NCBI GenBank assembly: GCA_903884435.1
Contig: CAISEY010000104.1
Coordinates: 1-62,956, forward strand
DNA length: 62,956 nucleotides
From: an uncultured Hyphomicrobiales bacterium
GTDB lineage: Bacteria > Pseudomonadota > Alphaproteobacteria > Rhizobiales > Beijerinckiaceae
Direction: 5' to 3'
Positions 34,153 through 43,255 of the stretch are shown here, one piece after another. Every line of letters starts with the position of its first letter. The stretch's first letter is position 1. Made by a program: the position numbers and the translations under genes. The notes beneath the pieces were generated by a model. That model did no database searches. It was given only the letters and a program-made list of their open reading frames with translations, and was not told the origin of the DNA.

Positions 34153-34246
34153 GGCGTATATCCCTGAACGATGTCACGCGCTCATGTGAGGGCGGGCCGG
34201 GGCCGGCGCAAGGCGCGCAATCGCGCCCTTGCGCCGGCGCAACCGG

Positions 34247-35110
34247 TCACGCCTTCTCGTCGACGATGGCGTTGCTCAGCAGGCCGACCTTCTCGATCTC
34301 GACCTCGACCGTGTCGCCGGCCTTCATCCAGAGCTGCGGCTTGCGGCCGTGGCCGACGCCCGAGGGCGTGCCCATGACGAGCAGGTCGCCCGGCTCGAGC
34401 GTGATGCCCTTCGTCACGTAGAGCAGCGTGTCGAGCACGTTGAACGACATGTTCTTCGTGTTGTCCTTCTGCACGGACTGGCCGTTGAGGCGGCATTCGA
34501 TGGAGAGGCCCGAAGCCCCCGGCGGCAATTCGTCGGCGCTGACGAACAAAGGTCCGAAACTGCCGCTGCGGTCGAAATTCTTGCCCATGGTCCATTGCAC
34601 CGTGTGGCGCTGGTATTCGCGGATCGAACCGTCGTTGAAGCACGAATAGCCGGCGACGCAATCGAGCGCGTTGTCTTTCGTCAGATGCCGCGCCGTCTTG
34701 CCGATGATGGCGACGAGTTCCGCCTCGTAGTCGAACTGGATGGAGGCGAGGGGCCGCTCCAGCGGCGTCGCGTGCGGCACGAGCGAGGTCATGCAGCGCA
34801 TGAACAGGGTGGGATAGTCCTGCGGCTTGTAGGACCCTTCCGCGACGTGTTCGAGATAGTTGAGGCCGAGGCAGATGATCTTGCCGGGCGTCTCGACGGG
34901 CATCCGGTGCTTGACGCCCGCGAGCGGAACGCGATGGCCCGCGCCGGCGCGGCTGGCGATGGCCGCGAGCGAGGCGACGCCGGGCCCGCGCAAAACGCCG
35001 CCGAGTTCGCGGGGGGCGGCGGCGTCGACCGCCGAAAGGTCGATGATTTCGGCGCCCTCGACAATGCCGAGACCGGGACCGTCCTTGCGGTCGAATGCGA
35101 TGATTTTCAT
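34247..35110 (-). CDS. Fumarylacetoacetate hydrolase family protein
   Basis: A 287-residue protein of the FAH/HpcE fold. The metal site shows EAELVAIIGK (Glu), and the conserved segment CFNDGSIREYQ contains the ND-S-R-Q pattern. MGKNFDRSGSFGP follows, as usual. Members hydrolyse or decarboxylate ring-cleavage products such as fumarylpyruvate and 2-hydroxyhepta-2,4-diene-dioate. Start ATG 35110 gives the standard MKIIAFDRK beginning; upstream in-frame codons have no support. It heads the five-gene minus-strand unit ending at the 2-hydroxyacid dehydrogenase and is divergent from a TctC SBP. Confidence 0.92.
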   Translation of the reverse strand: MKIIAFDRKDGPGLGIVEGAEIIDLSAVDAAAPRELGGVLRGPGVASLAAIASRAGAGHRVPLAGVKHRMPVETPGKIICLGLNYLEHVAEGSYKPQDYPTLFMRCMTSLVPHATPLERPLASIQFDYEAELVAIIGKTARHLTKDNALDCVAGYSCFNDGSIREYQRHTVQWTMGKNFDRSGSFGPLFVSADELPPGASGLSIECRLNGQSVQKDNTKNMSFNVLDTLLYVTKGITLEPGDLLVMGTPSGVGHGRKPQLWMKAGDTVEVEIEKVGLLSNAIVDEKA

Positions 35111-35241
35111 GGCCTGTTCCCCTGCTTGATGGCGCGGGAGCAATAGCCGGCGAGCGGCGCGCGAACAAGTCCGCGGGGGATGGTGTTGCAACGCTCCGGG
35201 CGATGATAAAGAAAGCGGGACCGCCGGAAGGAGACGCCCGC

Positions 35242-36267
35242 TTGCACATGCCCTTGCCCCCGACGCCGCGCGCCGCGCTGTTCGCCCTCGCGCTCGCCGC
35301 CGCGCCATTCGCCGCGCGCGCGCAGGAGCCGAATTTCGCCGGCAAGACCATATCGATCTACGCGGCTGGCGGCGGCTATTCGCTCTACGCCCGCGCCCTC
35401 GCCATGCATGTCGGCAAGCGGCTGCCGGGCGAGCCCGTCGTCGTCATCAAGGAATTGCCGGGCGCGGGCACGCTGATGTCCGCCAACTACATTTTCGAGG
35501 CGGCGAAGAAGGACGGCACGGAAATCGCCGCCGTCGGCGGCTCGGTCGCCACGGTGCAATTGTACAAGACGCCGGGCATCCGCTTCGATCCCCGGCGTTT
35601 TCTCTGGCTCGGCAGCATCGCCAGCGAGGTCGGCGTCGCCGCCGCCACCGCGAAATCCGGGATCACGTCGATCGACGAGGCCTTCAGGCGCAAGGTTCTC
35701 GTCGGCGGTTCGGGACCAACCTCCGGCAACGTGGTTTTCCCGACGATTTCGAACGGGTTGCTCGGCACGAAGTTCGACATCGTGCGCGGCTACAAGGGCT
35801 CCGAGGAAATCGCGCTGGCCATGGAGCGCGGCGAGGTCGAGGGCGTGATGAGCTGGAACTGGTCGAGCATCAAATCCGCCCGGCTCGACTGGGTGAAGGA
35901 CGGCAAGATCAAAATCCTGCTGCAACTCGCGCTCACCGGCCATCCCGATCTCGCGGGCGTGCCGCTGATCACCGATCTGGCGAAGACCGACGAGCAGCGC
36001 GACGCGCTCAACCTCGTCTTTTCCTCGCAGAACATGGCGCGGCCCTATGTCGCTCCTCCCGGGATGCCGCCGCAAATCGCCGCCATCTGGCGCAAGGCCT
36101 TCAGCGAAACCCTGGTCGATCCGGCGTTTCTCGCGGACTTGCAGAAGCTGAACCTCGACGCCGCCGGCCCGATGAGCGGCCCGGACGTGGACGCGCTGAT
36201 CGGCAAGCTCTACGCGACGCCGGAGCCGGTGCTGAGCAAGGTGAACGGGTTGATGGAGATAAAATAG
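35242..36267 (+). CDS. TctC-family periplasmic solute-binding protein
   Basis: A 341-residue secreted protein. The leader AALFALALAAAPFAARA is followed by NFAGKTISIYAAGGGYSLY and LPGAGTLMSAN. TTG 35242 is preferred because GGAAGGAG (35226-35233) lies 8 nt upstream; ATG 35248 and ATG 35203 are alternatives. The ligand loop AAGGGYSLY is again different from its paralogues. It stands alone on the plus strand between the FAH operon and the Rieske oxygenase, convergent with the latter. Confidence 0.88.
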   Translation: MHMPLPPTPRAALFALALAAAPFAARAQEPNFAGKTISIYAAGGGYSLYARALAMHVGKRLPGEPVVVIKELPGAGTLMSANYIFEAAKKDGTEIAAVGGSVATVQLYKTPGIRFDPRRFLWLGSIASEVGVAAATAKSGITSIDEAFRRKVLVGGSGPTSGNVVFPTISNGLLGTKFDIVRGYKGSEEIALAMERGEVEGVMSWNWSSIKSARLDWVKDGKIKILLQLALTGHPDLAGVPLITDLAKTDEQRDALNLVFSSQNMARPYVAPPGMPPQIAAIWRKAFSETLVDPAFLADLQKLNLDAAGPMSGPDVDALIGKLYATPEPVLSKVNGLMEIK

Positions 36268-36283
36268 GCGCCGCGCGCGCCTA
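36265..36283. terminator. Inverted repeat containing both convergent stop codons
   Basis: TAGGCG (36265-36270) and CGCCTA (36278-36283) are complementary around a 7-nt loop. The TAG of the TctC gene and the TAG of the Rieske gene are the two ends of the stem. Confidence 0.45.
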
Positions 36284-37564
36284 CTCCGCCGCCTGTTTCG
36301 CGGGATAGGGCTCGAAGCCGCGCCAGTCCGTGGTTTTCGGCACGACGCGCTCCCACGAGCCGTAGGAGGGATAGTCCTCCGCCTTCACGCCGTGCCCCGG
36401 CGGCTTCTTGCCCGCCATGAAGTCCCGCACCGCCTTGATCATCACGCGGCGGAACTCCACGATGGCGACATCGCTGGCGCCGAGGCGTTCGCCGGTGCGA
36501 TCGGCGATCGGGCCCATCGATTCCTGCATGGCGATGTCCTGGTTGGGAAACCCGCGGATGCCCGTGAAGTTGCCGAGCTTCATCCACTGCCGGTCCTGCC
36601 CGTAGTTGTTCGCGGCGTTGTCGATCTTGCGATAGGTCCGGTCGAGATCGATTCCGATCTGCGTGCCCGTGAACTTGCGCCACGCCTCGAGATCGACGCC
36701 GGGCCCGCTGTCGCTCCACGCGCAGATATAGATGATGTTGTGCGTGTCATCGACCGGCACGCTCATCTGGTAGACGTTGTAAACGTTGTTCGGAGGAATC
36801 ATGATGTGGAAAGGCGCGACGAAACTCGTCACGCGCACGTAGTCATGGGTCGCCGAATTCTGGATGGGCCGGCGAATCGCGGCGTAGCGGAAGCCGAAAT
36901 CCGTCTCCTGCACCTGCAACCGCGGCGACTTGTCGGTCGTGGGCCGCGCCCAGGCGGTGCCGGTGGCGGTGGAGCCGGGCACGCGGGCGGCGGGCATGTC
37001 GGTCGAATGAAGGCTCGAGGAATGGGCGCTGTCGATTCCGCCCTCCAGGCCCTGCGCCCAGTTGGTGTTGATGAAGATCTTGAAAATGCTGACGCTGGTT
37101 TCCTCGCGCGGCGAGAAAATCGGGCGCTGGAATTCCGGCATCTCCGCCGCCGGCCCCATGTAGGTCCAGACGAGCCCGCCGGCCTCGCGCACGGGATAGG
37201 CCTTGTGTTTCACCTTCTCGCACAGGGTCGAGCCCGGCGGCTCCGAGGACATGTCGGTGCACTTGCCCTCCACGTCGAATTTCCAGCCGTGATAGAGGCA
37301 GCGCAGTCCGCCTTCCTCGTTGCGGCCAAAAAACAGCGAGGCCTTGCGATGCGGGCATTGCTCCGCGACGAGACCCACGCGCCCGTCCGAATCGCGGAAC
37401 GCCACGAGATCCTCGCCCAGCAGCCGGACCCGCACGGGGTCGCAATCGGGCTCGGGAAGTTCTTCGACGAGGCAGGCCGGCAGCCAGTAACGGCGCATCA
37501 TCTGGCCCATCGGAGCGTCGCCCTCGACGCGGCACAAAAGATCGTTTTCCCCGGCGGTGAGCAT
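36281..37564 (-). CDS. Rieske non-heme iron oxygenase, phthalate dioxygenase-type alpha subunit
   Basis: A 427-residue oxygenase. The Rieske 2Fe-2S site has Cys70, His72, Cys89 and His92 (CPHRK and CLYHGWKF). The mononuclear iron site has Asp178, His181 and His186 in GGIDSAHSSSLH, the arrangement of phthalate 4,5-dioxygenase-type single-component oxygenases. All ligands are present. It needs a separate reductase (phthalate-dioxygenase-reductase type), not seen in the window. It stands alone and is convergent with a TctC gene. Upstream lies an AT-rich patch with a dyad at 37591-37608. It probably dioxygenates or demethylates an aromatic acid. Confidence 0.92.
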   Translation of the reverse strand: MLTAGENDLLCRVEGDAPMGQMMRRYWLPACLVEELPEPDCDPVRVRLLGEDLVAFRDSDGRVGLVAEQCPHRKASLFFGRNEEGGLRCLYHGWKFDVEGKCTDMSSEPPGSTLCEKVKHKAYPVREAGGLVWTYMGPAAEMPEFQRPIFSPREETSVSIFKIFINTNWAQGLEGGIDSAHSSSLHSTDMPAARVPGSTATGTAWARPTTDKSPRLQVQETDFGFRYAAIRRPIQNSATHDYVRVTSFVAPFHIMIPPNNVYNVYQMSVPVDDTHNIIYICAWSDSGPGVDLEAWRKFTGTQIGIDLDRTYRKIDNAANNYGQDRQWMKLGNFTGIRGFPNQDIAMQESMGPIADRTGERLGASDVAIVEFRRVMIKAVRDFMAGKKPPGHGVKAEDYPSYGSWERVVPKTTDWRGFEPYPAKQAAE

Positions 37565-37590
37565 GGCGTCCTCCGTCGCTTCTCGAATAA

Positions 37591-37608
37591 AACTTAGCTC
37601 TCTAACTT
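37591..37608. promoter_or_regulatory. Operator-like dyad upstream of the Rieske oxygenase
   Basis: AACTTAG-CTCT-CTAACTT is an imperfect inverted repeat (6 of 7 pairs match) in an A+T-rich island within GC-rich DNA, 27-44 bp upstream of the Rieske start codon. TTAG-n4-CTAA is perfect. The position fits a repressor site over a promoter; the regulator is not in the window. Confidence 0.4.
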
Positions 37609-37740
37609 GATACTAGCGCGCCGCAGCCCGCGAGTCGAGCGACCCGGCGCAAAAAAGGCGCCGTTGCCTTCGCGCGCGTCCGGTGAGACCATTGATTCGC
37701 GGCGCGAGGCGGCGCGAAACACAACGCAAGGGAGGATTAC

Positions 37741-38319
37741 TTGCTCAATCGCAGAACTTTCATCGTCTCGGGGCTGGCCGGCCTCGCTGGCGCTCCGTCA
37801 CTCGCCCAGACCGCCGGGTGGACCGCCTTGTTCGACGGAAAGAGCCTCGACGGCTGGACGAAGATTGGCGACCCCAACATCACTCTCGCCGATGGAATCG
37901 TGCAGGCCGACAAGGGCAACGGAGATCTCGTGTGGAAGGACCAGTACGGCGACTTCGAACTCCGCGCGGAAATTTACGTCTCGGAAGACGCCAATAGCGG
38001 CATCTTTGTCCGTTGCCCCGACAAGGACAAGCCGAACTCGAAGACCGGCTACGAATTCAACGTCTATGACAAACGGCCGGAACCCGCCTACGGCACGGGC
38101 GCGATCGTCGATGTCGCGAAGGTCGATCCCATGCCGAAGGCCGGCGGCAAATGGAACGTCATGGAAATCACGTGCAAGGGAGACGAGCTTTCCTTCAAGT
38201 TCAACGGCCAGACGACCGCCGACAGGGTGAAGAACTCCAAGAGCGCGCGCGGCTACATCGCCCTGCAATTTGGCGGCGGGCTGGTGCGGTTCCGCAAGGT
38301 GGAAATCAGGGCGCTCTAG
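37741..38319 (+). CDS. DUF1080 (3-keto-disaccharide hydrolase-like) secreted protein
   Basis: A 192-residue protein. Twin-arginine-type leader NRRTFIVSGLAGLAG, then a concanavalin-like domain with WTALFDGKSLDGWTKIG at its start, WKDQYGDFELRAEIYV, and the conserved FRKVEIRAL end. The family (DUF1080) has members acting on 3-keto-glycosides. The TTG start is supported by GGAGG 5 nt upstream. A secreted hydrolase of this kind beside a TctC SBP and a Rieske oxygenase could release an aglycone, but this is speculation. It is followed after 70 nt by a TctC gene. Confidence 0.85.
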   Translation: MLNRRTFIVSGLAGLAGAPSLAQTAGWTALFDGKSLDGWTKIGDPNITLADGIVQADKGNGDLVWKDQYGDFELRAEIYVSEDANSGIFVRCPDKDKPNSKTGYEFNVYDKRPEPAYGTGAIVDVAKVDPMPKAGGKWNVMEITCKGDELSFKFNGQTTADRVKNSKSARGYIALQFGGGLVRFRKVEIRAL

Positions 38320-38389
38320 CCGCGGGGGCGCGGCGCTTCTTCCGGCTGGCGCGGCGTGATAACAACCGCGCCAGTTCTGGAGGATGACA

Positions 38390-39406
38390 ATGATTTCCGG
38401 GTCCATCCGCGCGCTCGCGGCGACGATTGTGTTGTGCGGCGGCGCCGGCGCGCAGCCCGCCGCGGATTTCTACCGCGGCAAGACGATCCAGCTCGTCATC
38501 GGAACCGGCGAGGGCGGCGGTTACGATTATTCGGCGCGCCTCGTCGCGCAATTCCTGCCCGATTTCATTCCGGGCAAGCCCGTCGTCGTGCCGCGCAACA
38601 TGCCCGGCGCGGGCTCCATCGCCGCGGCCGAATATGTCTATAGCGTCGCGCCGAAGGACGGATTGACGATTTTGATCCCGCAGCCGACCTTCCTTCTCGA
38701 AAAAATCAACGATCGTTCGCGCAAGTACGAGCCGGAAAAATTTTCCTGGATAGGCCGCGTCGACGAAAGCGTCGTCATGGGCGTGACGTGGCACAAGTCG
38801 CCCGCGCAAACCGTCGCCGAGGCGAAGCTGAAACCGGTGGTGATCGCGGCCAACGCCGCGGCCGGAACGTCCGCGACCATTCCATGGGCGCTGAACAAGA
38901 TGATCGGCACGAAGTACAAGGTCGTGCTTGGCTACGATTCCTCGGCCAACATGGGGCTCGCGCTGGAAAAGGGCGAGGCGGATTCGCTGGGCTCGACGAG
39001 CTGGGACTATCTCGAGACGAAGCGCGAATGGTTCGCCGACAAAAAAGTGACGATCCCCTATGTCATCACGCTCAATCGTTTCAGGAAACTGCCGGACGTG
39101 CCGACCGTGCTCGAACTCGTCGACAACGAGCGCGACCGCAACGCTCTGAAGCTGATCGCCTCGACTTCCACCGTGGGCCGCGCCTTCATGTCGACGCCGG
39201 ACACGCCGCCCGAACGGCTGGACATCCTGCGCAAGGCCTTCGAGGCCATGGTGAAGGATCCGAAGTTCCTCGCCGAGGCCGAAAAGCGCCGGCTCGGCGT
39301 CGATCCGATGAGCGGCGAGGAACTGCGCGCCATCGTCGCCGACGTGATGCGCCAGCCCGCCGACGTGGTCGAGCGCATGAAGGAAGTCACGCGCCCGCAG
39401 TTGTAG
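38390..39406 (+). CDS. TctC-family periplasmic solute-binding protein
   Basis: A 338-residue secreted protein. ATG 38390 follows GGAGG by 6 nt; an ATG at 38384 abuts GGAGG and is unlikely. The leader ends near GGAGAQPAA. The core FYRGKTIQLVIGTGEGGGYDY and NMPGAGSI show the TctC loop (EGGGYDY). It follows the DUF1080 gene. The convergent neighbour is a 6-hydroxynicotinate/salicylate-type monooxygenase, with a strong hairpin between the two stops. Confidence 0.9.
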   Translation: MISGSIRALAATIVLCGGAGAQPAADFYRGKTIQLVIGTGEGGGYDYSARLVAQFLPDFIPGKPVVVPRNMPGAGSIAAAEYVYSVAPKDGLTILIPQPTFLLEKINDRSRKYEPEKFSWIGRVDESVVMGVTWHKSPAQTVAEAKLKPVVIAANAAAGTSATIPWALNKMIGTKYKVVLGYDSSANMGLALEKGEADSLGSTSWDYLETKREWFADKKVTIPYVITLNRFRKLPDVPTVLELVDNERDRNALKLIASTSTVGRAFMSTPDTPPERLDILRKAFEAMVKDPKFLAEAEKRRLGVDPMSGEELRAIVADVMRQPADVVERMKEVTRPQL

Positions 39407-39423
39407 CCGGCTTCACGCCGGCT
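39405..39423. terminator. Perfect 7-bp inverted repeat between convergent genes
   Basis: AGCCGGC (39405-39411), loop TTCAC, GCCGGCT (39417-39423). The plus-strand TAG stop (39404-39406) runs into the left arm, and the opposing stop lies in the loop. Strong stem, no T-tract. Confidence 0.5.
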
Positions 39424-40603
39424 CCTTCGTCGCGTCGAAGCTGAAAATCCAGCTACGGTCGATCGGCGGCGCGGGCGGCCATTGCATCGACAGCTGGAAG
39501 TTCTCGCGCGACTTCAGCGTGATCATCTTCGTGCGCGGCTGGCGCTCGCGCACGTAGCCGGCGAGCGCCGCGTCGATGTCGCCCGCGTGTTTCACCAGAT
39601 TCCGCGCCAGCGTGTAACCGTCCTCGATGGCCATGTTCGCGCCCTGCGCGAGATTGGGCATGGTGGGATGCGCCGCGTCGCCCAGCAGCGTCACGCGGCC
39701 CTCCGTCCATTGCTCGATGGGATCGCGGTCGAAAATGCCCCATTTGAAGCAATCGTCGGCGCGCGCCAGCATCCCCAGCAGCGCCTCGTTCCAGCCGGCA
39801 TAGGCGTCGAGCAGTTCGGCGCGCGAACTCGGCAGGGTCCAGGATTCATCGACCCAGCCTTCCGTCGCGTGGCCGGCGAAAATATTGAACATCGATCCGT
39901 CGCCATGCACGGGATAGCAGATCACCTGGCCGTTCGGCCCGTACCAGGAGAGATGGTCCGTCTTCTCGACGGAGATCGAGCCGCCCGGTCCGACCTTCGC
40001 GGGAACAAGGTCGATGGGCACGATGCAGCGCCAGCACATCGAGTTGGTGAAGCGCGGCTTGTCGGCGCCAAACAGCCGCGCGCGCACGGCCGAGCGCACG
40101 CCGTCGGCCCCGACGACGATGTCCGCTTCCACCTGCGATCCGTCGGCGAAGGTGGCGACCGCGACGCCATTGCGCGTCTCGGCTCCGGTGCAAATTCGTC
40201 CGAGGCGGACGGCGTTTTCCGGCAGCGCCTCCTGGAGGACGCGATGCAGGTCGGCGCGGTGCGCCGTGAGATAGGGCGCGCCGTAATTGTGCACGTCGGC
40301 GCCGCGCGTCGCAGCGCGGTTGCGCAGGCTCGCGTCGTTCCAGTTGAGCGTCAGACGGTTGCCGGGTTCGAACGTGTTCTTGCGCAGCGGCTCCGCGAGC
40401 CCCATGGCGTCGAGCACCTTCACCGCGTTGGGGCCGAGTTGCAGCCCGGCGCCGACCTCGCCGAGATTCGGCGCGCGCTCGTGAACCTCGACCTCGAAAC
40501 CGCGCTGGCGCAGGGAAATGGCGGCGCCAAGGCCGCCGAGGCCGGCGCCGACGATGACGACGCGCAGGGGTCTTCCGGCGGGCGAATTCAATGCATCCTC
40601 CAT
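39413..40603 (-). CDS. FAD-dependent monooxygenase, salicylate hydroxylase/6-hydroxynicotinate 3-monooxygenase type
   Basis: A 396-residue class A flavoprotein. The N-terminal VVIVGAGLGGLGAAISLRQRG, Arg at HRADLHRVL, the DG motif GADGVRSAVRARLFG and GDAAHPTMPNLAQGANMAIED are all present. The last is the typical form in salicylate hydroxylase (NahG) and 6-hydroxynicotinate monooxygenase (NicC). Such enzymes hydroxylate and often decarboxylate an ortho or para hydroxy-acid. It starts 10 nt downstream of a TctC SBP stop. Across the divergent gap lie an SDR, an isochorismatase-like hydrolase and a cupin. Whether the substrate is phenolic or pyridine-based is unknown. Confidence 0.9.
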   Translation of the reverse strand: MEDALNSPAGRPLRVVIVGAGLGGLGAAISLRQRGFEVEVHERAPNLGEVGAGLQLGPNAVKVLDAMGLAEPLRKNTFEPGNRLTLNWNDASLRNRAATRGADVHNYGAPYLTAHRADLHRVLQEALPENAVRLGRICTGAETRNGVAVATFADGSQVEADIVVGADGVRSAVRARLFGADKPRFTNSMCWRCIVPIDLVPAKVGPGGSISVEKTDHLSWYGPNGQVICYPVHGDGSMFNIFAGHATEGWVDESWTLPSSRAELLDAYAGWNEALLGMLARADDCFKWGIFDRDPIEQWTEGRVTLLGDAAHPTMPNLAQGANMAIEDGYTLARNLVKHAGDIDAALAGYVRERQPRTKMITLKSRENFQLSMQWPPAPPIDRSWIFSFDATKEPA

Positions 40604-40613
40604 GACGTTTCGT

Positions 40614-41672
40614 TCACTGGTCGGGCGCGCCGACGGCCTTCTTCACGCGCGCCACGAATTCGGGCGAAGCTTTGGTGATTTTTTCGACGAGCGCCAGCGT
40701 TTCGTCGGGATCGCGATAGCGAATCGAAAGATTGCGGCGTTTTGCCTCGTCGAGGAAGGCGGGATCCCCCAGCGTCGCCGCGAAGGCCGCGCGCAGGGCC
40801 GCGACGCGATCCGCCGGCACGCCGGGCCCGACCGCCATGGCGCGCGCGATCGGCGTGCCAGCGAGCAGGAATTCGATCACGTCGCGCGTCCCGGGGCTCG
40901 CGATTTCCAGCAATGTCGGCGTGTCCGGCAGCGCCGCCATGCGGTCGAGCGCGAACTGCACGGGGATCACGATCCGGTTGTCGCGGAGCCAGTGCTGCTG
41001 CCCGCCGACGATGCCTTCCCAGGCGATCACCCAGCCGCTGATCTCGCCGCGCTCCATGGCCAGGTTGAGCGCGCCGCCAGTCGTGTAGCCGGAGACGATG
41101 GGATAGCTGGCGCCGATCGTGTCCTTCACCAGCGTCGCCCATTGATAGGACAGATGCGTGCGGCCCATGGCGCCCAGCACGATCTCCGGCCTGGCGAGAT
41201 CCTCGAGCCGCGACATGGACGCGCCGCGCCACAGGGCCAGCACCTGGACGATTTCGTCGTAGGCGCCAAGCCACTGGAATTTCTGGCTCTCGTAACGGAC
41301 GCCCGCGCCCGCCTCCATTTTCTCGATCAGCGGCAGCGCGTGCGAAAGCAGAATCTTGCTCCCGTCCTGCGGCGCGGGGCCATAAATGTGATTTCCGGCC
41401 AGCGCGCCGCCGGCGCCGGGCATGTATTCCACGACGATATTGGGATTGCCGGGGATGTGCCGGCCAAGATGCGCCGCGATCATGCGTCCGTAAAACTCGT
41501 AGGAGCCGCCTGGGCCCGTGCCCATGAGAATGGAGATCGTCCGGCCGCGATAGAACGAGGCCGCGTCCTGCGCCGCGGCGGGCGAGAAAAGGCTGGCGAA
41601 GGCCGCGGCGCCGCCCGCGAGCGCCGCGCGTCGCGTCGGGCGTCGCCCGCCAGGGGTTTGGTCGTCGTCCAT
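40614..41672 (-). CDS. TctC-family periplasmic solute-binding protein
   Basis: A 352-residue secreted protein. The leader is twin-arginine-like (RRPTRRAALAGGAAAFASLF). The mature core reads FYRGRTISILMGTGPGGSYEF, GRMIAAHLGRHIPGNP and YMPGAGGALAG, a canonical TctC loop. Start 41672 fits the leader; other in-frame codons upstream are unlikely. It precedes the FAD monooxygenase gene by 10 nt and is divergent from the SDR operon. Confidence 0.9.
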   Translation of the reverse strand: MDDDQTPGGRRPTRRAALAGGAAAFASLFSPAAAQDAASFYRGRTISILMGTGPGGSYEFYGRMIAAHLGRHIPGNPNIVVEYMPGAGGALAGNHIYGPAPQDGSKILLSHALPLIEKMEAGAGVRYESQKFQWLGAYDEIVQVLALWRGASMSRLEDLARPEIVLGAMGRTHLSYQWATLVKDTIGASYPIVSGYTTGGALNLAMERGEISGWVIAWEGIVGGQQHWLRDNRIVIPVQFALDRMAALPDTPTLLEIASPGTRDVIEFLLAGTPIARAMAVGPGVPADRVAALRAAFAATLGDPAFLDEAKRRNLSIRYRDPDETLALVEKITKASPEFVARVKKAVGAPDQ

Positions 41673-41763
41673 TCTTGCCTCGCGCGGCGGCGCTGATAGA
41701 TTGCCGGACGCGATCGCGCCGACGCATCCAGTTTTGCCGGGAGTCCCCGGCGGGAGGAACAGT

Positions 41764-42522
41764 ATGACAAGACTCGCCAACAAAGTCGCCATCGTCACGG
41801 GCGCGGCTCAGGGCATCGGCGCCGCCTTCGCGCACGGGCTGGCGAAGGAAGGGGCGAAGATCGTCGTCGCCGACTGGGGCGACGGAACCGAAACCGCGAA
41901 TTCCATCATCCGCGCCAATGGCGCCGCGCTCTACGTGAAAACCGACGTGTCCTCGGCTTCCGACGTGAAGGCCATGGTCGCCGCCACGCTCGACAAGTTT
42001 GGCTCGGTCGACATTCTCGTCAACAACGCCGCGATCTTCTCGAAGATCAAGGCCAGGCATTTCACCCAGATCTCCAGCGAGGAGTTCGACCAGGTGATGG
42101 CCGTCAACGTGCGCGGAACCTTCGAGTGCGCCAAGGCCGTCTCGGAAACAATGATGAAGCAGGGGCACGGCAAGATCATCAACATCTCTTCCGGCACGGC
42201 GTTCAAGGGATCTCCCAACCTGATGCACTACGTCACCTCGAAGGGCGCCGTGATCGCGCTGACGCGCTGCCTCGCGCGCGAACTGGGCGACTACAACGTC
42301 ACGGTCAACGCGATCGCGCCGGGCCTGACCATGAGCGACGGCGTGTTGAGCCAGCCGGACTTTTCGGAGGCCTATATCGAATCCAACCTGAACGCGCGCG
42401 CCCTCAAGCGGCGGCAGATGCCGTCGGATCTCGTCGGAGCCTGTGTTTTCCTCGCGTCTCCGGAGAGCGACTTCATCACCGGCCAGACGATCGCCGTCGA
42501 TGGCGGAAACGTGATGCACTGA
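41764..42522 (+). CDS. SDR family NAD(P)-dependent oxidoreductase
   Basis: A 252-residue classical short-chain dehydrogenase. Cofactor motif TGAAQGIGAA near residue 12, VNNAAIF, catalytic Ser in NISSGTAF, and Tyr/Lys in YVTSK. The C-terminus ITGQTIAVDGGNVMH is standard. GGGAGG lies 6-7 nt before the ATG. It is first in a short operon with an isochorismatase-like hydrolase and a cupin and divergent from a TctC-monooxygenase pair. Substrate unknown. Confidence 0.92.
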   Translation: MTRLANKVAIVTGAAQGIGAAFAHGLAKEGAKIVVADWGDGTETANSIIRANGAALYVKTDVSSASDVKAMVAATLDKFGSVDILVNNAAIFSKIKARHFTQISSEEFDQVMAVNVRGTFECAKAVSETMMKQGHGKIINISSGTAFKGSPNLMHYVTSKGAVIALTRCLARELGDYNVTVNAIAPGLTMSDGVLSQPDFSEAYIESNLNARALKRRQMPSDLVGACVFLASPESDFITGQTIAVDGGNVMH

Positions 42523-42536
42523 TCCGGGAGGCGGCC

Positions 42537-43235
42537 ATGCACCGGCTCGACATTCGCCAGTCCACCATCGATTCGGTCCTGCGCCGCGCGGGCAAGCGGC
42601 ATCCATTCGACACGATCGATCCGCGGAAGTCCGCGCTCGTCGTGATCGACATGCAGAACCATTTCGTCGCGCCCGGTTTCATGGCGGAAACGCCGATGGC
42701 GCGCGAGATCGCGCCTGACATCAACCGGCTCGCCGCCGGCGTGCGCGCGATGGGCGGCCATGTCGTCTGGGTGCAAAACGTGACGACGGGCACCTGGGAA
42801 AGCTGGTCGACCTACCATGGCTGCCTGCAGACGCCGGATCGCGCGAAACGCCGCTTCGCCAGCATGGAGGACGGCGCGGAGGGCCACGCCCTGTGGCCCG
42901 CCCTCGACGTGAAGCCGGACGACGCGCGAATGAACAAGACGCGCTACAGCGCCTTTATTCAGGGCTCGTCCGACATCGAGCGCCATCTGCGCGCGCGGGG
43001 AATCGACACGGTACTCGTCACGGGCGTCGCGACGCAGGTCTGTTGCGAGAGCACGGCGCGCGACGCCTGCATGCTCAATTTCCGGACGCTGATGATCCAC
43101 GACGCGCTGGCGACGGACAACGACGACTTGCACAACGCGTCGCTCAACGCCTTCAACCTCAACTTCGGCGACGTGCAGGGCGTCGACGAAGCGCTGGAAT
43201 CCATGGCGCGCGGCGCCAGGGCCGCCGCGGCCTGA
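42537..43235 (+). CDS. Isochorismatase-like cysteine hydrolase
   Basis: A 232-residue cysteine hydrolase. Triad: Asp38 (VIDMQNHF), Lys134 (MNKTRYSAF), Cys169 (GVATQVCCESTARDA). All are intact, so it is probably an active amidohydrolase; maleamate, nicotinamide, biuret and ureidoacrylate hydrolases share this fold. It starts 14 nt after the SDR. With a 6-hydroxynicotinate-type monooxygenase across the divergent promoter, a maleamate-type step is an attractive but unproven guess. Confidence 0.9.
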   Translation: MHRLDIRQSTIDSVLRRAGKRHPFDTIDPRKSALVVIDMQNHFVAPGFMAETPMAREIAPDINRLAAGVRAMGGHVVWVQNVTTGTWESWSTYHGCLQTPDRAKRRFASMEDGAEGHALWPALDVKPDDARMNKTRYSAFIQGSSDIERHLRARGIDTVLVTGVATQVCCESTARDACMLNFRTLMIHDALATDNDDLHNASLNAFNLNFGDVQGVDEALESMARGARAAAA

Positions 43236-43255
43236 ATCATCCCGAGGAGTTTTTC

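Noticed and set aside
39413-43235. A complete nicotinate degradation (nic) pathway
   Set aside because: A NicC-like monooxygenase and an amidohydrolase are present, but there is no NicX-type ring-cleaving dioxygenase and no NicE-type maleate isomerase.
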